The notes beneath the pieces are model-generated. The model ran no database searches. It saw only the letters and a program-made list of their open reading frames with translations, and was not told the DNA's origin. Shown one piece after another: positions 1 to 10,480 of a stretch of DNA of 64,000 bases. Origin of the DNA: Aplectana chamaeleonis. Taxonomy: Eukaryota; Nematoda; Chromadorea; Rhabditida; Cosmocercidae. Positions within the stretch are counted from its first letter, which is position 1. Each line of letters begins with the position of its first letter. The DNA is taken from positions 310,001-374,000 of the forward strand of contig JAPDOI010000185.1 in the NCBI GenBank assembly GCA_029168955.1, given 5' to 3'. The position numbers and the translations under genes are program-made.

Positions 1-159
1 CGACGAAAGTTATGGAATTAAACGCGACTTTGAAGAGAACAGTAAAACAAAATAGAACGCCTCTATTTTGAAGAAATAATTAGGAAGGGTCAAGATAATA
101 ATGATTTGAAGTTGTGAGGCATCCATCCATGATAATGCTAAAATATGCATCCGAAACTA

Positions 160-300
160 AGAAAGAAAGAAAGGAGGAAGGAAAAAAGAGAAAGGAAGGA
201 AGGAAACATAAAAGGAAGTAAGGAAAAAGAAGAGAAAGAATAAGAAGAAGAAAATGATTACAAAAAAAAAGGGAAAACAAGGAACAAATGAAAGAAAGCA
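160..300. repeat. purine-rich low-complexity tract
   Basis: The plus strand is almost only G and A, in GAAA/GGAA runs. It faces a pyrimidine-rich tract at 1060-1385, so the two could pair as an imperfect inverted pair flanking the element at 316-872. Open frames here come from composition only. Confidence 0.8.
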
Positions 301-315
301 GAATGCTATATAACC

Positions 316-872
316 TTTAGGCCCCGGTCATAGTCGGTGGATCTACTGAGTCCCACCGGGTCGATACGCATCGAATTCGTGGAAAACGGGTGCAAAAAAA
401 TCAACCGATTGAGTCCCACTGTGACCGTCTGATGCCCACCGCAATCCCCCCGGTCGATACTGATGGTTCTCATGCGTACAAGGGCGGGGCCAATGCACCG
501 ACTGAGTCCCACCGGAACCATCCTCACCCCACCCGTTCGATTTAGGTGTTTTTCACGTGATTTGGGTGCATTTTTTTCGGCCGACTGCGACCTGCCGAGT
601 CCCGCCGCATCTCGACTCTCGCCGTCTGCGCTCTGCCTCACGTACTGCTGATACGGAAATCAGATTCAGACATGTTTAAAACAAGAAAAATCAGCCACCA
701 AACACGTTCCGATTCACAGCTGAGGTGATAATCGTCACTATCAATTGCGTGTTTCGCAGAGGAGTTGGTTGGCGCTGGGGGCAACCGGACTCAGTGGGAC
801 TCAGCAGGTTTTTCCACCCCGGACTCACTCGGACTCAGCAGGTTTTTCGACGAAGTCTGACGGGGGCCTTAG
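316..872. mobile_element. non-autonomous element with inverted ends (TTAGGCCCC...GGGGGCCTTA)
   Basis: The left end reads TTAGGCCCCGGTCA and the right end is the reverse complement of TAAGGCCCCCGTCA. Both ends continue inward with GACTGAGTCCCACCGG-type motifs, repeated several times inside. A related but incomplete copy sits at about 31000-31310. No transposase frame and no clear target duplication are visible, so the class is not assigned. Confidence 0.5.
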
Positions 873-1059
873 GGAGAAGTATTCGAGTAGGCAGTTAGGT
901 GTCATGGAACTTTGATTGAACTTGAATGTTTTTCGTGTTCTTATCTTGCTTCAACCCACTGAAGTCGAATGCGATCACCATTTACTATGTTTTCCGGTTT
1001 GCATTTAACACCTAAATACTAGAATTTTTCGATTTTAACCCAACATTTTGTTGTAGTAT

Positions 1060-1385
1060 CATCATCAATTTCTTCAGCCACTTCTCCTTCATCTCTAAAT
1101 TTCTCTTCCTTCTTTTCTCTATATTTTCCTTTCGCTTTTTTGTTCTTATTCATTTTCTTCAACATCTTATCTGCTACGTCTCCATTTCTTCAGCCTATTC
1201 AAATTTTCTTCTTTTCCTTTCTGATTTGGTTTGTTGTTCTCCATATCCATCTTTTTTCGCTTTTTCTTCTCTTCCTTCAACCTTCTTCTCCATCCTCTTC
1301 TTCTTTTCTCTCTTCTGCTTTTCTGTTCTGCTCATTTTTTGTCTTTTTGTTCCCACTATTTTTCTCTTATATTCCCTTTTCTTGA
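1060..1385. repeat. pyrimidine-rich low-complexity tract
   Basis: This is a TTC/CTT-dominated stretch. The Phe/Leu/Ser-rich frames in it are composition artefacts. The roughly 700 bp after it, up to 2115, contain nothing I can assign. A 67-codon frame at 1640-1843 matches nothing I recognise. Confidence 0.75.
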
Positions 1386-2114
1386 TTTTCGCTCTAATTA
1401 TATATTTCGTTAAGTAAATAAGCATGAAAACTGTATGTTCAACGATGATTCAAAATCGATCGCTGATTAAATGAATAAAGCAACTCGGATATTTTAATCT
1501 TCGAGTTTCGTAAAGAGGAGAAACTTCTCTCAAGTCGTACTATAAGGAGTGAACTCATCTTAAATACTACCCAGGAAACGCGGTAAACTCGCAACTAGAA
1601 TAGAGCATCAAGAGCATCCCTTGGGATCAAAACTATGAAATGCAGATGAACAAGAGCTATTCAACCTACATAAAGTTGTTACAGTCGTGTTTGCACTCGT
1701 TTGGAACCTCTGAAGTTTCATTTTCGCTCTTTAGCAATAAATATTTTAGAGCCTACATGAAGTGTTCAAAAAGCGACACCCTTTTGCAGAACAATGCGGA
1801 GCTCAACCTCAAAAAAATGTTCGAGATTTTTATTGAGAAATGATGTGAGGTACCGGTCACTACATTGAGCAATCGATGAGAGCAACTGACGTCAACTGCT
1901 CACGTGAAAATCATACCTTTACGAAATCCTCCACCGCTCTCTGGAGAATCCTCCTAATGCAGGCATAGCGCCGACCGACCAGCTGCTGGCGGCAGGCTCG
2001 TTCGGCAGCCGACCTGTTGGCCACACTCCGTCTCTGCGCGCTGACTCTCTTTCTCGGACGCAGCACCCATCGCGCGAGACGGGGGCTGCCGCGCCGTCGT
2101 GGGGTGGTAAGTGA

Positions 2115-2325
2115 CCGAAGACGCATTTTGGCGTAATTCTTTACAAGAGTGCACCAACTCCACAAAGCTTTCAGCTTTGTGATCACCTAGGAAGCCGTGG
2201 ACAACTGCAACAAAACTGCTCCAAACCGCTCTCGCCGTTCTGTGCAGCTGCTTTGCGAAATTCCTCATTTTATGATCCTCGTGATCTGTGGGCCGACGAA
2301 TATACCAGCCCTGACCTTAGCCTCG
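2115..2325 (-). pseudogene. fragment of an uncharacterised repeat-associated protein (VGPQI...VWSSF..VVHGFLG type)
   Basis: Read on the minus strand, the segment gives SEAKVRAGIFVGPQI followed, after a one-base frame change near 2268, by VWSSFVAVVHGFLGDHKAE and ELVHSCKELRQNAS. I recall this order from hypothetical proteins amplified in arthropod and some nematode genomes, where a stretch of the type FLGN.RA.NY..LV..L precedes a MSLK.HFL.SHLDFFP block. That second block is absent here. The frameshift and isolation argue for a relic, perhaps carried by a transposon. The molecular function of the family is unknown to me. The match is from memory of the pattern, so confidence is modest. Confidence 0.4.
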
Positions 2326-2559
2326 GACAGAGTCGTTACCGAGGACAGTATAACAAAAACATGATGAGGGACCACATTTGGGTGCAACTTCGAGAGAGTG
2401 ATTCACAGTAAAATCGTAAATCTAGAAAATCTACGCATTTCTGAACCTTGTTGAGTGCTTTCCGACTGTGTTTGTCTAGTCCTTGTGCATTTTTTGTTAA
2501 GCTGTTCATAATACCGAAAATCAATAAAAATCCTTCTATTTTCACAAAAAACGGGTTTT

Positions 2560-2794
2560 ATACGTGCTGTTGTGGTGTAAGCGAGGTTTGTTCTTAATGA
2601 AGTCATTTTTTTTCACATACTTTGGACATGAGCAATTGAAATATAACACTTTGAAGCCAGGAACGAAAATCGTGTTACATAGTGTTATTGAAGCACTTGT
2701 CCTAGTTATTCGGTTTTCAAATGGCGCAACCCTATTGGCTATGAGTTCTGTTCTCTCCGAAAATTACGGTTAAGTGCTTAGCAAAACTAAGACT
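2560..2794 (-). pseudogene. CR1-like LINE reverse transcriptase fragment, C-terminal side
   Basis: The minus-strand reading just below the P1 insertion (SLSFAKHLTVIF, then frames with many breaks) continues the DLGFTITR end of the fragment at 9532-9830. The two pieces join across the target duplication of P1, so they are one LINE copy split by later insertions. The reading frame is repeatedly broken. Confidence 0.45.
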
Positions 2795-2869
2795 CCTAGT
2801 AATGGTTTTCTTCTTCTTCTTTGCAGCCACATTGAGGGTTTTGTCATAGGTTGAGAAACTGGGCGACCA

Positions 2870-5860
2870 GTAACGGATTCGTCCATAAGTCCATTACGGT
2901 CAGCGTGGTGGGTCTCTCCGGACATTTGAAAAGGTGTGCAGTATCATGGCCAAGGCAGCCACAATCCGGGCAAACATCTGATTTGCTGCTGTCTATTTTG
3001 CTGGCGTAGGACATAAGCATGGTAGAATGACCACAGCGCAGCGATGCCAGGGTGCACCTGGCCCTTCTTCCGAGTTGAATTTACTCTCAGTATGGGATTA
3101 ATGGCCGCCTTTTCCAGATGGCACCGTACGAACTGAGTATGCTCCTCGCGCAACAGACGGAGTCGTTCTTGCTGTGAGTCGTGCCATCTTTGCAGATTGA
3201 CTTTGCTGGGAGCATCGGCGAATGGTTTTCTGACGCCTCTCTCTCTCCCTCTCTGACGGGGTCTAGCACTCTCCAAGACGGGTGATTTGGTTGTTTGACA
3301 ATGTTGATGAAAAATTGTTGGGCCTGGAGCTGACAGTGCTCCCTTACTGGTAATAAGCGGGTCTCAGAATGCAAGTGATCGACTTAGGAACTTCTTGCAC
3401 ATCCGGTGGCGATTCGAAGAGCTGCATTCTATATGCGTTGCATCTTAGTCCAAGAAGATTCCGAAACTAGATGCTGCCAGACTGGTGCGGCGTATTCTAG
3501 TGCAGGCTGGAGAATCGCCTTATACGTTGTGCTAATGGTTTCTTTGCTACTACCCCATGAGGTACCACCCAGGGCTCTAAGCACGTTAAGCTTCGCTTTC
3601 ACGATAGCCTGCTTCTGTTCCGTGTTCTTATGGAACTTGAGCGATGGATCGAACACGAGTCCGAGAAGTTTTGGGAAGCGGGCCGCAGGCAAACGATCTC
3701 CATTCCATATGACATACGGATGTGCGCTGTGTTCAGATGGGTTTGTTGTGAGTACGGATACCGATGACTTTGAGGCAGAAATCTTCAGCATTTTGCGGTC
3801 GAAGAAACTTTTCAGTGTGATCAAGTACCCGTTAATCTTAGCGGCGGCCACATTTATGTCCCGATCACGACACAAGACAGTCATATCGTCAGCGTAAGCG
3901 ACCACCCTGATATCCTGGGGAGGGGCGGGCATATCTTCGAGGTACGGACTGAAGAGAGCAGGCGACAATACGCCGCCCTGTGCGACTCCAGCTGCAATCG
4001 GAATGCTGTTTGAGACATGATTCTGGGACATCACTCTAGCCCGTCTTCCCTTAGTGAATGCAGCTATCCAGCGCTTTTGCCATGGCGGGATTGATGACTC
4101 CAGTAAGTTGTTTGATAAGATACCAAGATTCACTGTGTCGAAAGCCTTAGTGAGATCCAAGGCAACTGCTACAGTTCTTTGCGGCTTATAGGCGTTGAAA
4201 CCATCAATTGCATAGCTCGTAATTTCTAACAATGCAGTCGTGGTGGAATGCAGTCTTCTGAATCCATGCTGAAACACCTGTCTCTCGTTATACTCAGCCA
4301 GGTCCTTGACGATCAGCTTTTCAGCTACTTTAGCAAAAGAAGACAGCAAGCTAATGGGCCGATATCCCTTGACTGAAGCTTGGGGCTTGCCAGGCTTGGG
4401 CAGCGGAACGACGTTTGCCTTCTTCCAATTCTGCGGGATAGTACACGACCTGAACGAGGAGTTTATCACATCAGTGAGAAGCGGTAGTAAGTCAGTGGGT
4501 ATCTTCTTCGAAACAGCAGGACATATCCCATCAGGACCAATAGCTCTAGAGTTCCGTATTTCCTTTATAATCTTCTCAACTTGCGCCGTAGTAAAAGCTT
4601 CGGCCGTGCTCATAAGCGGGAGGCGGCACAGCTCTCTTACAGTCACTCTATTCTGCGGACCTTGTTTAGCACTGGTGATGAAAAAACTTTTCCCGAGCGC
4701 ATAAGCGGCTTCCTTTCCTGATTTGAATACACCGTTGTCGAATTCGATTGTGGAGACGGTGGCGGGTGAGCTTTTACCCGAAAGCTTCCGTAAAACCTTC
4801 CAAGTGGCTGCACTGTCTGTCTTAAAATCCAACTGCCCGGTGAACTTCTCCCACTCTTCTTTCTTAAGTCTGTCCAAATCCTTTTTTGATCTCACTGTCA
4901 AGCTCAGCAACCACGGGGTCCAGATGATTAACCGCTCTCCTCGCATCTCGTTCTAATTTTGTCGAGGATGTCTCTGTTGACATTTGGATAGAACGTCTTG
5001 ACGCGACCGATAGGAATAGCCGCATTCATGGCGTTGCGGATTGCGTCAGATAAATGGCACTCTTCCTGGTGCACGCTTCCATTCCACGGGTAATCTGCCG
5101 ATAGGCGAAGCGCAACTTCACTGAACAGGCGCCAGTCTGCTCGGCCTAATTTAAGATAAGAACGTTGGCGAACACCAGAAAAGGGAGCGAGAGAATTGGA
5201 TAGATCGATGTGGACGAAGACAGGAACATGGTCACTTGGCAAAGTCGTCGAGGTAGACCATGAGCAGCAGCTAGAAAGGTTGGACGAGACAAGAGATATG
5301 TCTGGGCTAGAAGATCGGCCGTTGGCAGGGAGACGAGTGGGCTGATCATCGTCTAAAATGACCAGGTCGCACTCATCTGCCCATTCTTCGACGTCATTTC
5401 TTCTAACATCAGGACCGAGAGACGAGCAAAAGGTGTGAGCGTTGAAATCACCCGCGAAAACGACCGAGGATGAGAGGGAGCAGTCGCTCAGCTGCTTGAG
5501 AAGTGGGATAGGACTGTAAGATGAAGGGCATGAAGTTGTAGGTGGAATGTATATGTTGAAAAGAGAAAGGGGTGTTTTTAGGGGGAGATGGATTGGGAGG
5601 TACTCGAGAGTACCGTCCGTGGGGGTGCTGGGGATGAGGTGTGAGGGAAGTGAAGATAGAACAAAAGTAGAAACTCCACCGCCGAGAGATGACCTTGGAG
5701 CATGGTAAGAAGTATAGCCTGGGATATTGGGATGAGGATAGGTAGGGGATGGAGAGAGCTTGGTTTCTTGAACCATGATCACGTCTGGATGGTAGGTACG
5801 TGCGAAGAGAGAGAGTTCAGAAAGCTTGGCACGAAGGCCGTTTAGATTGATATGCACAAT
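2870..5860 (-). pseudogene. P1 endonuclease-reverse transcriptase body
   Basis: Two overlapping open stretches (4928-5860 and 3429-4946) encode the APE endonuclease (VQETKLSPSP, FAGDFNAH, SDHVPVFVHID) and the RT. RT motifs are KAFDTVNLG, GVAQGGVLSPALF (usually GVPQGG) and AYADDMTVL. A C-terminal stretch with breaks reaches about 2870 and ends at the WTNPLL-type tail. The zinc-finger and 2A end lies beyond the RTE at 9151-9511. Confidence 0.9.
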
Positions 5861-5870
5861 GGAAAGGGGG

Positions 5871-8800
5871 GTGTGTATACAAGTCTGTTGGTACCTGCTC
5901 GTTGGTGCCCCTGCTTCTACTGAACCCAGCAGACGTTTGAGTGTACACAGGGAACGTTCGAGCGATATAGCGTGCACAACTATATCGCGAAAGTATCCCG
6001 CACATTGCATAAAGGTGTCGCCGTCCGGCACACCAAGGCCTCTGGTCCATAACACCTTAGGATCCGTACCTAAGGAGTCATGGAGTCTTTGGCCACAAGC
6101 CACAATTTCGCCACCCTGAACTGTCGATCGCTGTCGAGTGATATCCAAAAAACTGCGCTATCCAGGCTTCTGAGCTATTTCCATGCACCGTTTACGGCTT
6201 TGCAGGAAACCCGCCTCAAGGATAGACCCGTCATCAGCGTCGGAGAGTACACCATCTACTGCGGTAACGCTGACGATAGGAGAGTGGGAGGCTGTGCAAT
6301 AGCTGTAAGGAAGGATTTCAATGGTATGGTCAAGGAGTTTGGCTCAACGTCGTGCCGGAATGCATTCGTACGACTGCGGGATCACAGAGGATTCAATCTG
6401 TGGATAGTGAGTGCTCATGCGCCTACTGAAACCGCCGAAGACAATTCGAAGGATGCGTTTTATGAGGAACTCAATACGTTGCTGGCCAGGATACCTTGTC
6501 AACATGCTGTTGTCGTGGGGATTGACGCAAATGCGAAGATGGGACTTGATCAGGAATCCGAAGTACTCGGTAAATGGTTCTACCCAGTGGAGCAAACATC
6601 GGACAATGGCTACCGCCTTGTCGACTTTTGTGAACGCAGTGGTCTGATTATTGCATCGACATTCAAGAGGAATCATCGCCGCCATCAGCTTACGTGGCAG
6701 GGACCAACCCGGCTATCTTCAGAAGAGCAGCGGAAGCGGAAGATGACAACTTTGAAGCTACAGCTTGACTATGTCCTGACGAGGAATATTCCAGTATCGG
6801 ACATTCGAAGGTCTAGAGCTGTGTGGGATGTCGCTTTCGATTCGGATCACCGTCCTGTTCTGTTGAACTTCACTGCGAGGATTCATAAGAGGAAGCGAGG
6901 GGCTCGGCCTCTCCAGAGGATTGACATGACAAGTCTCAGTGATGAAGAGTACAGAAGGAATTTTCGACAACGCGTTTCTATTCACATCGGAGTACGGACT
7001 AAGAAGAAACTTTGCGACGCGGATTCTTTTGTCAAGTGCATCCAGGACGCTTCGAAAGAGGCACTCCCGGTTGTACAGCCTAAGAAGAAGTTCGCCTACG
7101 TCTCAGAAGAAACTACATCTACCTACAACAGAGTATGTGCTCTCCAAACTGCAGGAAACTTCTTGGAGGAGAAGCGTCTGAGGAGGAAGTTGCGTCGGCA
7201 GCTTCAAAAGGACCGCGAACGAGAGTGGACGTGTAGAGCTAAGGAGTTCGAGAAGGCTTGGGAGGAGAAGAATCCGAGGAAAGTCTACACGTTGCTGCGA
7301 CAGTATAGCGGGAAGATGAAGAGATGTTCTCCTGTCCTGAACACTACCAATGGAGTTGCAGTTGGTGATGCGACGCTGCCAATATGGAAGGGTTACTTCA
7401 GTTCACTACTGAATCGTCCAGCGCCATCAGTACCTGAGCTCCCGCATGTTCAGAGAGCACATTACGATGTCAGTGAGGAACCGCCGACTGATTCTGAAGT
7501 TTTGGATTGTGTCCGGAAAATGAAGAATGGAAAGGCAGGTGGAGATGACAACATCACTGCTGAAATGCTGAATGCTCTTCCTCCGTCTGGGATTCGTGAA
7601 ATGACCAACACCATCCGTGCTATATGGATGAGCGAAAGGATACCCGATTCGTGGAGACATGCGATCATCGTACCTCTTCACAAGAAGCTATCCGTCACGG
7701 ATCCTAAGAACTACAGAGGAATCTCTCTACTTCGTGTAATGTACAAGGTTTTAGAACGTATCATTCTCGAGCGACTTATCAAACATCGTGAAGGAACGAT
7801 CAGAGATGAGAAAGCCGGTTTTCGACCTGGAAGATCGACCATCGACCAAGTGTTCGTCGTGAGAAGAGTAATTGAATCGTGGCAGCGGTTTTCGAAGCCA
7901 TTACAGCTTGCTTTTTTGGACTTTGAAGTCTGACTCTCCTCATCGTGATTGATTGCTCAATGCTCTGCGAGCAGATGGAGTCCCGGAAAAGTATGTTCGG
8001 TTAATCGAGGACATGAACAAAGGAACAACAGCAGCAGTTCGTACACCCGTCGGATTTACGTCAGCTTTCGAGGTGAAAACAGGAGTAAGGCAAGGAGCCG
8101 TTGCAGGACCTTTTCTTTTCAACTTCGCCGTTGATGACATCATGCGTAGAGTTGCAGAACAGTTTCCTGCGGATGTGATCCTAACACCATTAGGACGCTC
8201 CCTTGTCGACCTTGAGTACGCCGACGACATTGTGTTATTCGCTGAAAACAACGCAAAACTGCAAAGGATTGTGAACCTCGTTTCGGAGTATGCCACAGCC
8301 TATGGACTTCGTCTTCGTCCCGACAAATGCAAGCAGATGTGGGTCTCTCAGAGGCCTTCAACGGGAGTTTGTGTGGACGGACAACGTATCGAACTGGTGG
8401 ACGATTTCTGTTATTTGGGCTGTTTGCTGAAGAACGATGATAGTTATGCAGCGGATATTCGACAACGATGTGCGAAAGCTACGTCTGCATTCAATTCTCT
8501 AACCAAGTGTTTGTGGTCTACCACCATCGCGAAGGAAGTCAAGTTGCGCGTCTACCTATCCGCTATTCGCCCTATCATGATGTACGGATCGGAGACGTGG
8601 GCAGCACCGAAGACGCAGATGGAAAGGTTGGATTGCACGGAGAGGAAGCTTTTTAGGCGTTTGCTTGGATATTTCTGGCCACGTGTATGCCATAACGAAG
8701 ACCTTTACAAGGAAATCGACGCAGTACATCAACGCTTGACACGAGGGAGGTGCCAGCATCTCCTAACGCCATCTCAAGCAGCAATGGAAAGTCGACTTCG

Positions 8801-9140
8801 ACTGCTCGGGCATATACTAAGAAGAACGCCGGATCGTCTCGTACAACACGCTTTAAAAATGCTTCCAAATCCTGTCTGGAAACGGCCACCTGGGCGTAGG
8901 CGAAAGTTTTGGACGGATGTGGTTAAAGAGGATTTGAAGTCACTCGGCATCGAAAGACAGTTCAGGCGCCATGTTTCGTTCCGCAGGAAATGGAATAGTG
9001 ACAGCTGGATGTAATGTGTTCAAATTGTGGCTGAAGACCGTGAAGAATGGACACGGCTGGCTACTAAGACGGCACACCTCGGTGAAGATGCGGAATGACC
9101 GCTTCAGGCGAAAGCCAACCGATTAAGTCAAGTAAGTCAA
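5871..9140 (+). mobile_element. RTE-type non-LTR retrotransposon, copy A
   Basis: It is full length and inserted in P1, with the 10-bp target duplication GGAAAGGGGG on both sides (5861-5870 and 9141-9150). It starts GTGTGTATAC and ends with GATTAAGTCAAGTAAGTCAA. A 5' leader of about 210 nt precedes the ATG at 6080. The leader carries a 7-bp stem (CCTTAGG/CCTAAGG) ending a few bases before that ATG. A sister copy is at 33487-36533. Confidence 0.95.
6080..9014 (+). pseudogene. RTE endonuclease-reverse transcriptase, copy A (broken in RT motif A)
   Basis: The open frame 6080-7933 encodes an N-terminal APE endonuclease and the fingers of the RT. Endonuclease landmarks are LNCRSLSS, LQETRLKD, VSAHAPTE, GIDANAKMG, LDYVLTRN and SDHRPV. 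RT landmarks are WRHAIIVPLHKK, NYRGISLL and AGFRPGRSTIDQ. The second frame, 7953-9014, carries motif B (TGVRQGAVAGPFLF), motif C (LEYADDIVLF) and a C-terminal domain ending near KFWTDVVKEDLKSLG. Between them the motif A segment is lost: LDFE is kept, but the AAFDS bases are replaced by a short out-of-frame stretch, and CGA has become TGA eight codons later. Copy B keeps LDFEAAFDSPHRDRL here. This copy therefore cannot make an active RT. Confidence 0.93.
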
Positions 9141-9150
9141 GGAAAGGGGG

Positions 9151-9511
9151 CGATTTGAGATAGAGGAATCTGAGTTGGAAGGTGAGGAGCATAATACACA
9201 ACGAAATCATGAGTTATGATGCCTCACAGAACTGAGACCCGAACAGGAGAAGTGCACCCACCTTTGGCATCCGAAGCACTTGACGCTGGTATGTCTCCAG
9301 TTAACATCATTGCCGCACGTGGCGCATAGATACTTCTGAGCGGGTCCAGGATTCCTCTCCACGCCGGCCCTTTGCAGGAGAATCCGAAGGAGAGCTGCGG
9401 CCGGCCAGCACCTCTCCCATGACAAAAACCCTCTTTGTGGAGGGTATGATGTCGGTTTGCACGGAGGCGATCTTCTTTCCTCCACACTGCCACGGCACGA
9501 ACGTACGACAT
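9151..9511 (-). pseudogene. P1 5' leader: overlapping frame, 2A-like motif and PHD-like finger
   Basis: This is the 5' part of P1 beyond the RTE. The first AUG (9511, minus) opens a 95-codon frame to 9224 (MSYVRAVAVWRKED...). The main frame overlaps it, contains LLQRAGVERNPGP, and continues into CATCGNDV...CFGCQRWVHFSCSG, a C4HC3-like finger. The main frame has no ATG before these motifs. Confidence 0.85.
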
Positions 9512-9531
9512 CTCGGCAGCCTAGTAATGGT

Positions 9532-9830
9532 GAACCCTAGATCAATCATCTGGTAAACTTTTTGAATTTGACAGCCAGTAACACTGTAATTACTGTTAGC
9601 ATTGTTATTACGCAAATGGAGAACCCTCGTCTTTTCTTTTCCAACAGGAGATTCCAATCGCGAGACCGAATAGTAACAACGTCAGTAGACTGCTGTAGCA
9701 AGATACAGTTCTCCGGTCGGGAAACACCCAGATAGATATTGATATCTTCTGCAAATGCACCGAAACCGGTGCTGTAGGTACTTATAAGACTATTGATTTC
9801 GTGAGTGTAGATGTTGAAAAGTATCGGTTC
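9532..9830 (-). pseudogene. CR1-like LINE reverse transcriptase fragment
   Basis: The minus-strand reading contains PILFNIYTHEINSL, then FGAFAEDINIY (motif C, with FADD changed to FAED), LEKKRRVLHLR and DLGFTITR. This is the palm and thumb order of CR1-group RTs. It continues at 2794 on the far side of P1. Its 5' side ends only about a dozen bases before the splice acceptor of the DHHC exon at 9843. Confidence 0.6.
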
Positions 9831-9842
9831 AAATGATTTCAG

Positions 9843-9942
9843 GGAGACTGGACTATGTGTACTAGATGTGAGTCATTCAGACCTCCTCGCGCTCATCATT
9901 GTCGTGTCTGTCGTCGATGCATTCGCAAAATGGATCATCATT
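9843..9942 (+). CDS. DHHC palmitoyltransferase (ZDHHC3/7-like), exon with the zinc-binding CRD
   Basis: A protein S-acyltransferase transfers palmitate from acyl-CoA to cysteines of membrane proteins, usually at the Golgi. After a TTTCAG acceptor the exon reads [33 protein letters not shown]. This is the cysteine-rich domain up to the catalytic DHHC, closest by eye to ZDHHC3/7 ([21 protein letters not shown]). The exon ends after the first base of the catalytic Cys codon (phase 1; donor GTGTGT). Earlier exons coding the first two membrane segments are not seen in the window. The sequence upstream of the acceptor is antisense LINE debris. Confidence 0.88.
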
Positions 9943-10041
9943 GTGTGTTCACCTACATTTTCAAGAAATTTCATAGTTTCTTGTTTATTATGATATTATC
10001 GTTCTCATGTATTTTTCACCATTACTTTTTTTCTGTTTTAG

Positions 10042-10135
10042 GTCCATGGGTGAACAACTGTGTTGGAGAATTTAATCAAAAATTTTTCTTACAATTTCTT
10101 TTCTACGTCGGATTGTCCAGCACTTACTCAATCTT
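10042..10135 (+). CDS. DHHC palmitoyltransferase, exon 2 of the visible part
   Basis: A 99-bp intron (9943-10041, GTGTGT...TTTTAG) joins this exon and restores [19 protein letters not shown], followed by a hydrophobic stretch ([11 protein letters not shown]), the start of membrane segment 3. The exon ends at a good donor (GTGAGT at 10136) in phase 2. The next intron is very long, and I could not find the exon that should encode the loop between segments 3 and 4. Confidence 0.87.
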
Positions 10136-10296
10136 GTGAGTACAGTTGTCGAGTTTTACCTTCAATCGCGGCTGGCTTTTCTTCAGCAGCGTATTCCATC
10201 CATAACAACAAAGAAAAATATCATGCGGCGTGGAAATTATGTCAGTCCCTGGCGGCCCTCTGAAATTCTTTTTTTTTCTGGATTGAGGATAAAATA

Positions 10297-10455
10297 TAGT
10301 TCAGTTCCGCAATCACGTTCAGTCCTCATTATCACAATCGTAGAAGCGAAGCGGTTGTTTTTAAAAAATTCAACCAAATTCATTCTTAAAACAACCGCTT
10401 CGCATCTACGATAGTGATAATGAGACTTTGCGGACTGAACACCATTGCGAAACTA
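10297..10455. mobile_element. MITE with inverted arms in the DHHC intron
   Basis: The left arm (TAGTTCAGTTCCGCAATC...) and right arm (...ATTGCGAAACTA) are reverse complements with small gaps. The centre is an almost perfect stem around GAAGCGGTTGTTTT. The tips resemble the CAGTTCAACTCCGC family at 32644 and 53575, so this is probably an older relative. Confidence 0.7.
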
Positions 10456-10480
10456 GATCATACATAGTTTTTACACAGTG

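Larger units (their letters stand above)
2807..9519 (-). mobile_element. LINE family P, copy P1, split by an RTE
   Basis: This is a near-full-length APE-type non-LTR retrotransposon in minus orientation. The 3' end (CTT-rich, equal to GAAGAAGAAG on the coding strand) is at 2807 and the 5' end (GCTGCCGAGATG) at 9519. Both sides carry the target duplication CCTAGTAATGGT (2795-2806 and 9520-9531). The RTE at 5871-9140 interrupts it between the zinc finger and the endonuclease. The copy is dead. A 2-bp deletion near 4940 shifts frame between endonuclease and RT, CAG has become TAG near 3429, and a TAA shared with P4 lies about 45 nt further on. The 5' leader (9151-9511) keeps the first-AUG frame, the GGGTTTT heptamer (9425-9431), the pseudoknot and the 2A-like motif. 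Confidence 0.93.

Noticed and set aside
5871..6079. HDV-like self-cleaving ribozyme at the RTE 5' end
   Set aside because: A 9-bp stem (GUCUGUUGG with CCAGCAGAC) is visible, but I could not place the nested P1/P1.1/P3 helices or the catalytic C. It needs a structure search.
10136..10263. Candidate DHHC exon (SIHNNKEKYHAAWKLCQSL)
   Set aside because: The available acceptor gives the wrong phase for the preceding exon, and the peptide does not resemble the expected loop and membrane segment.
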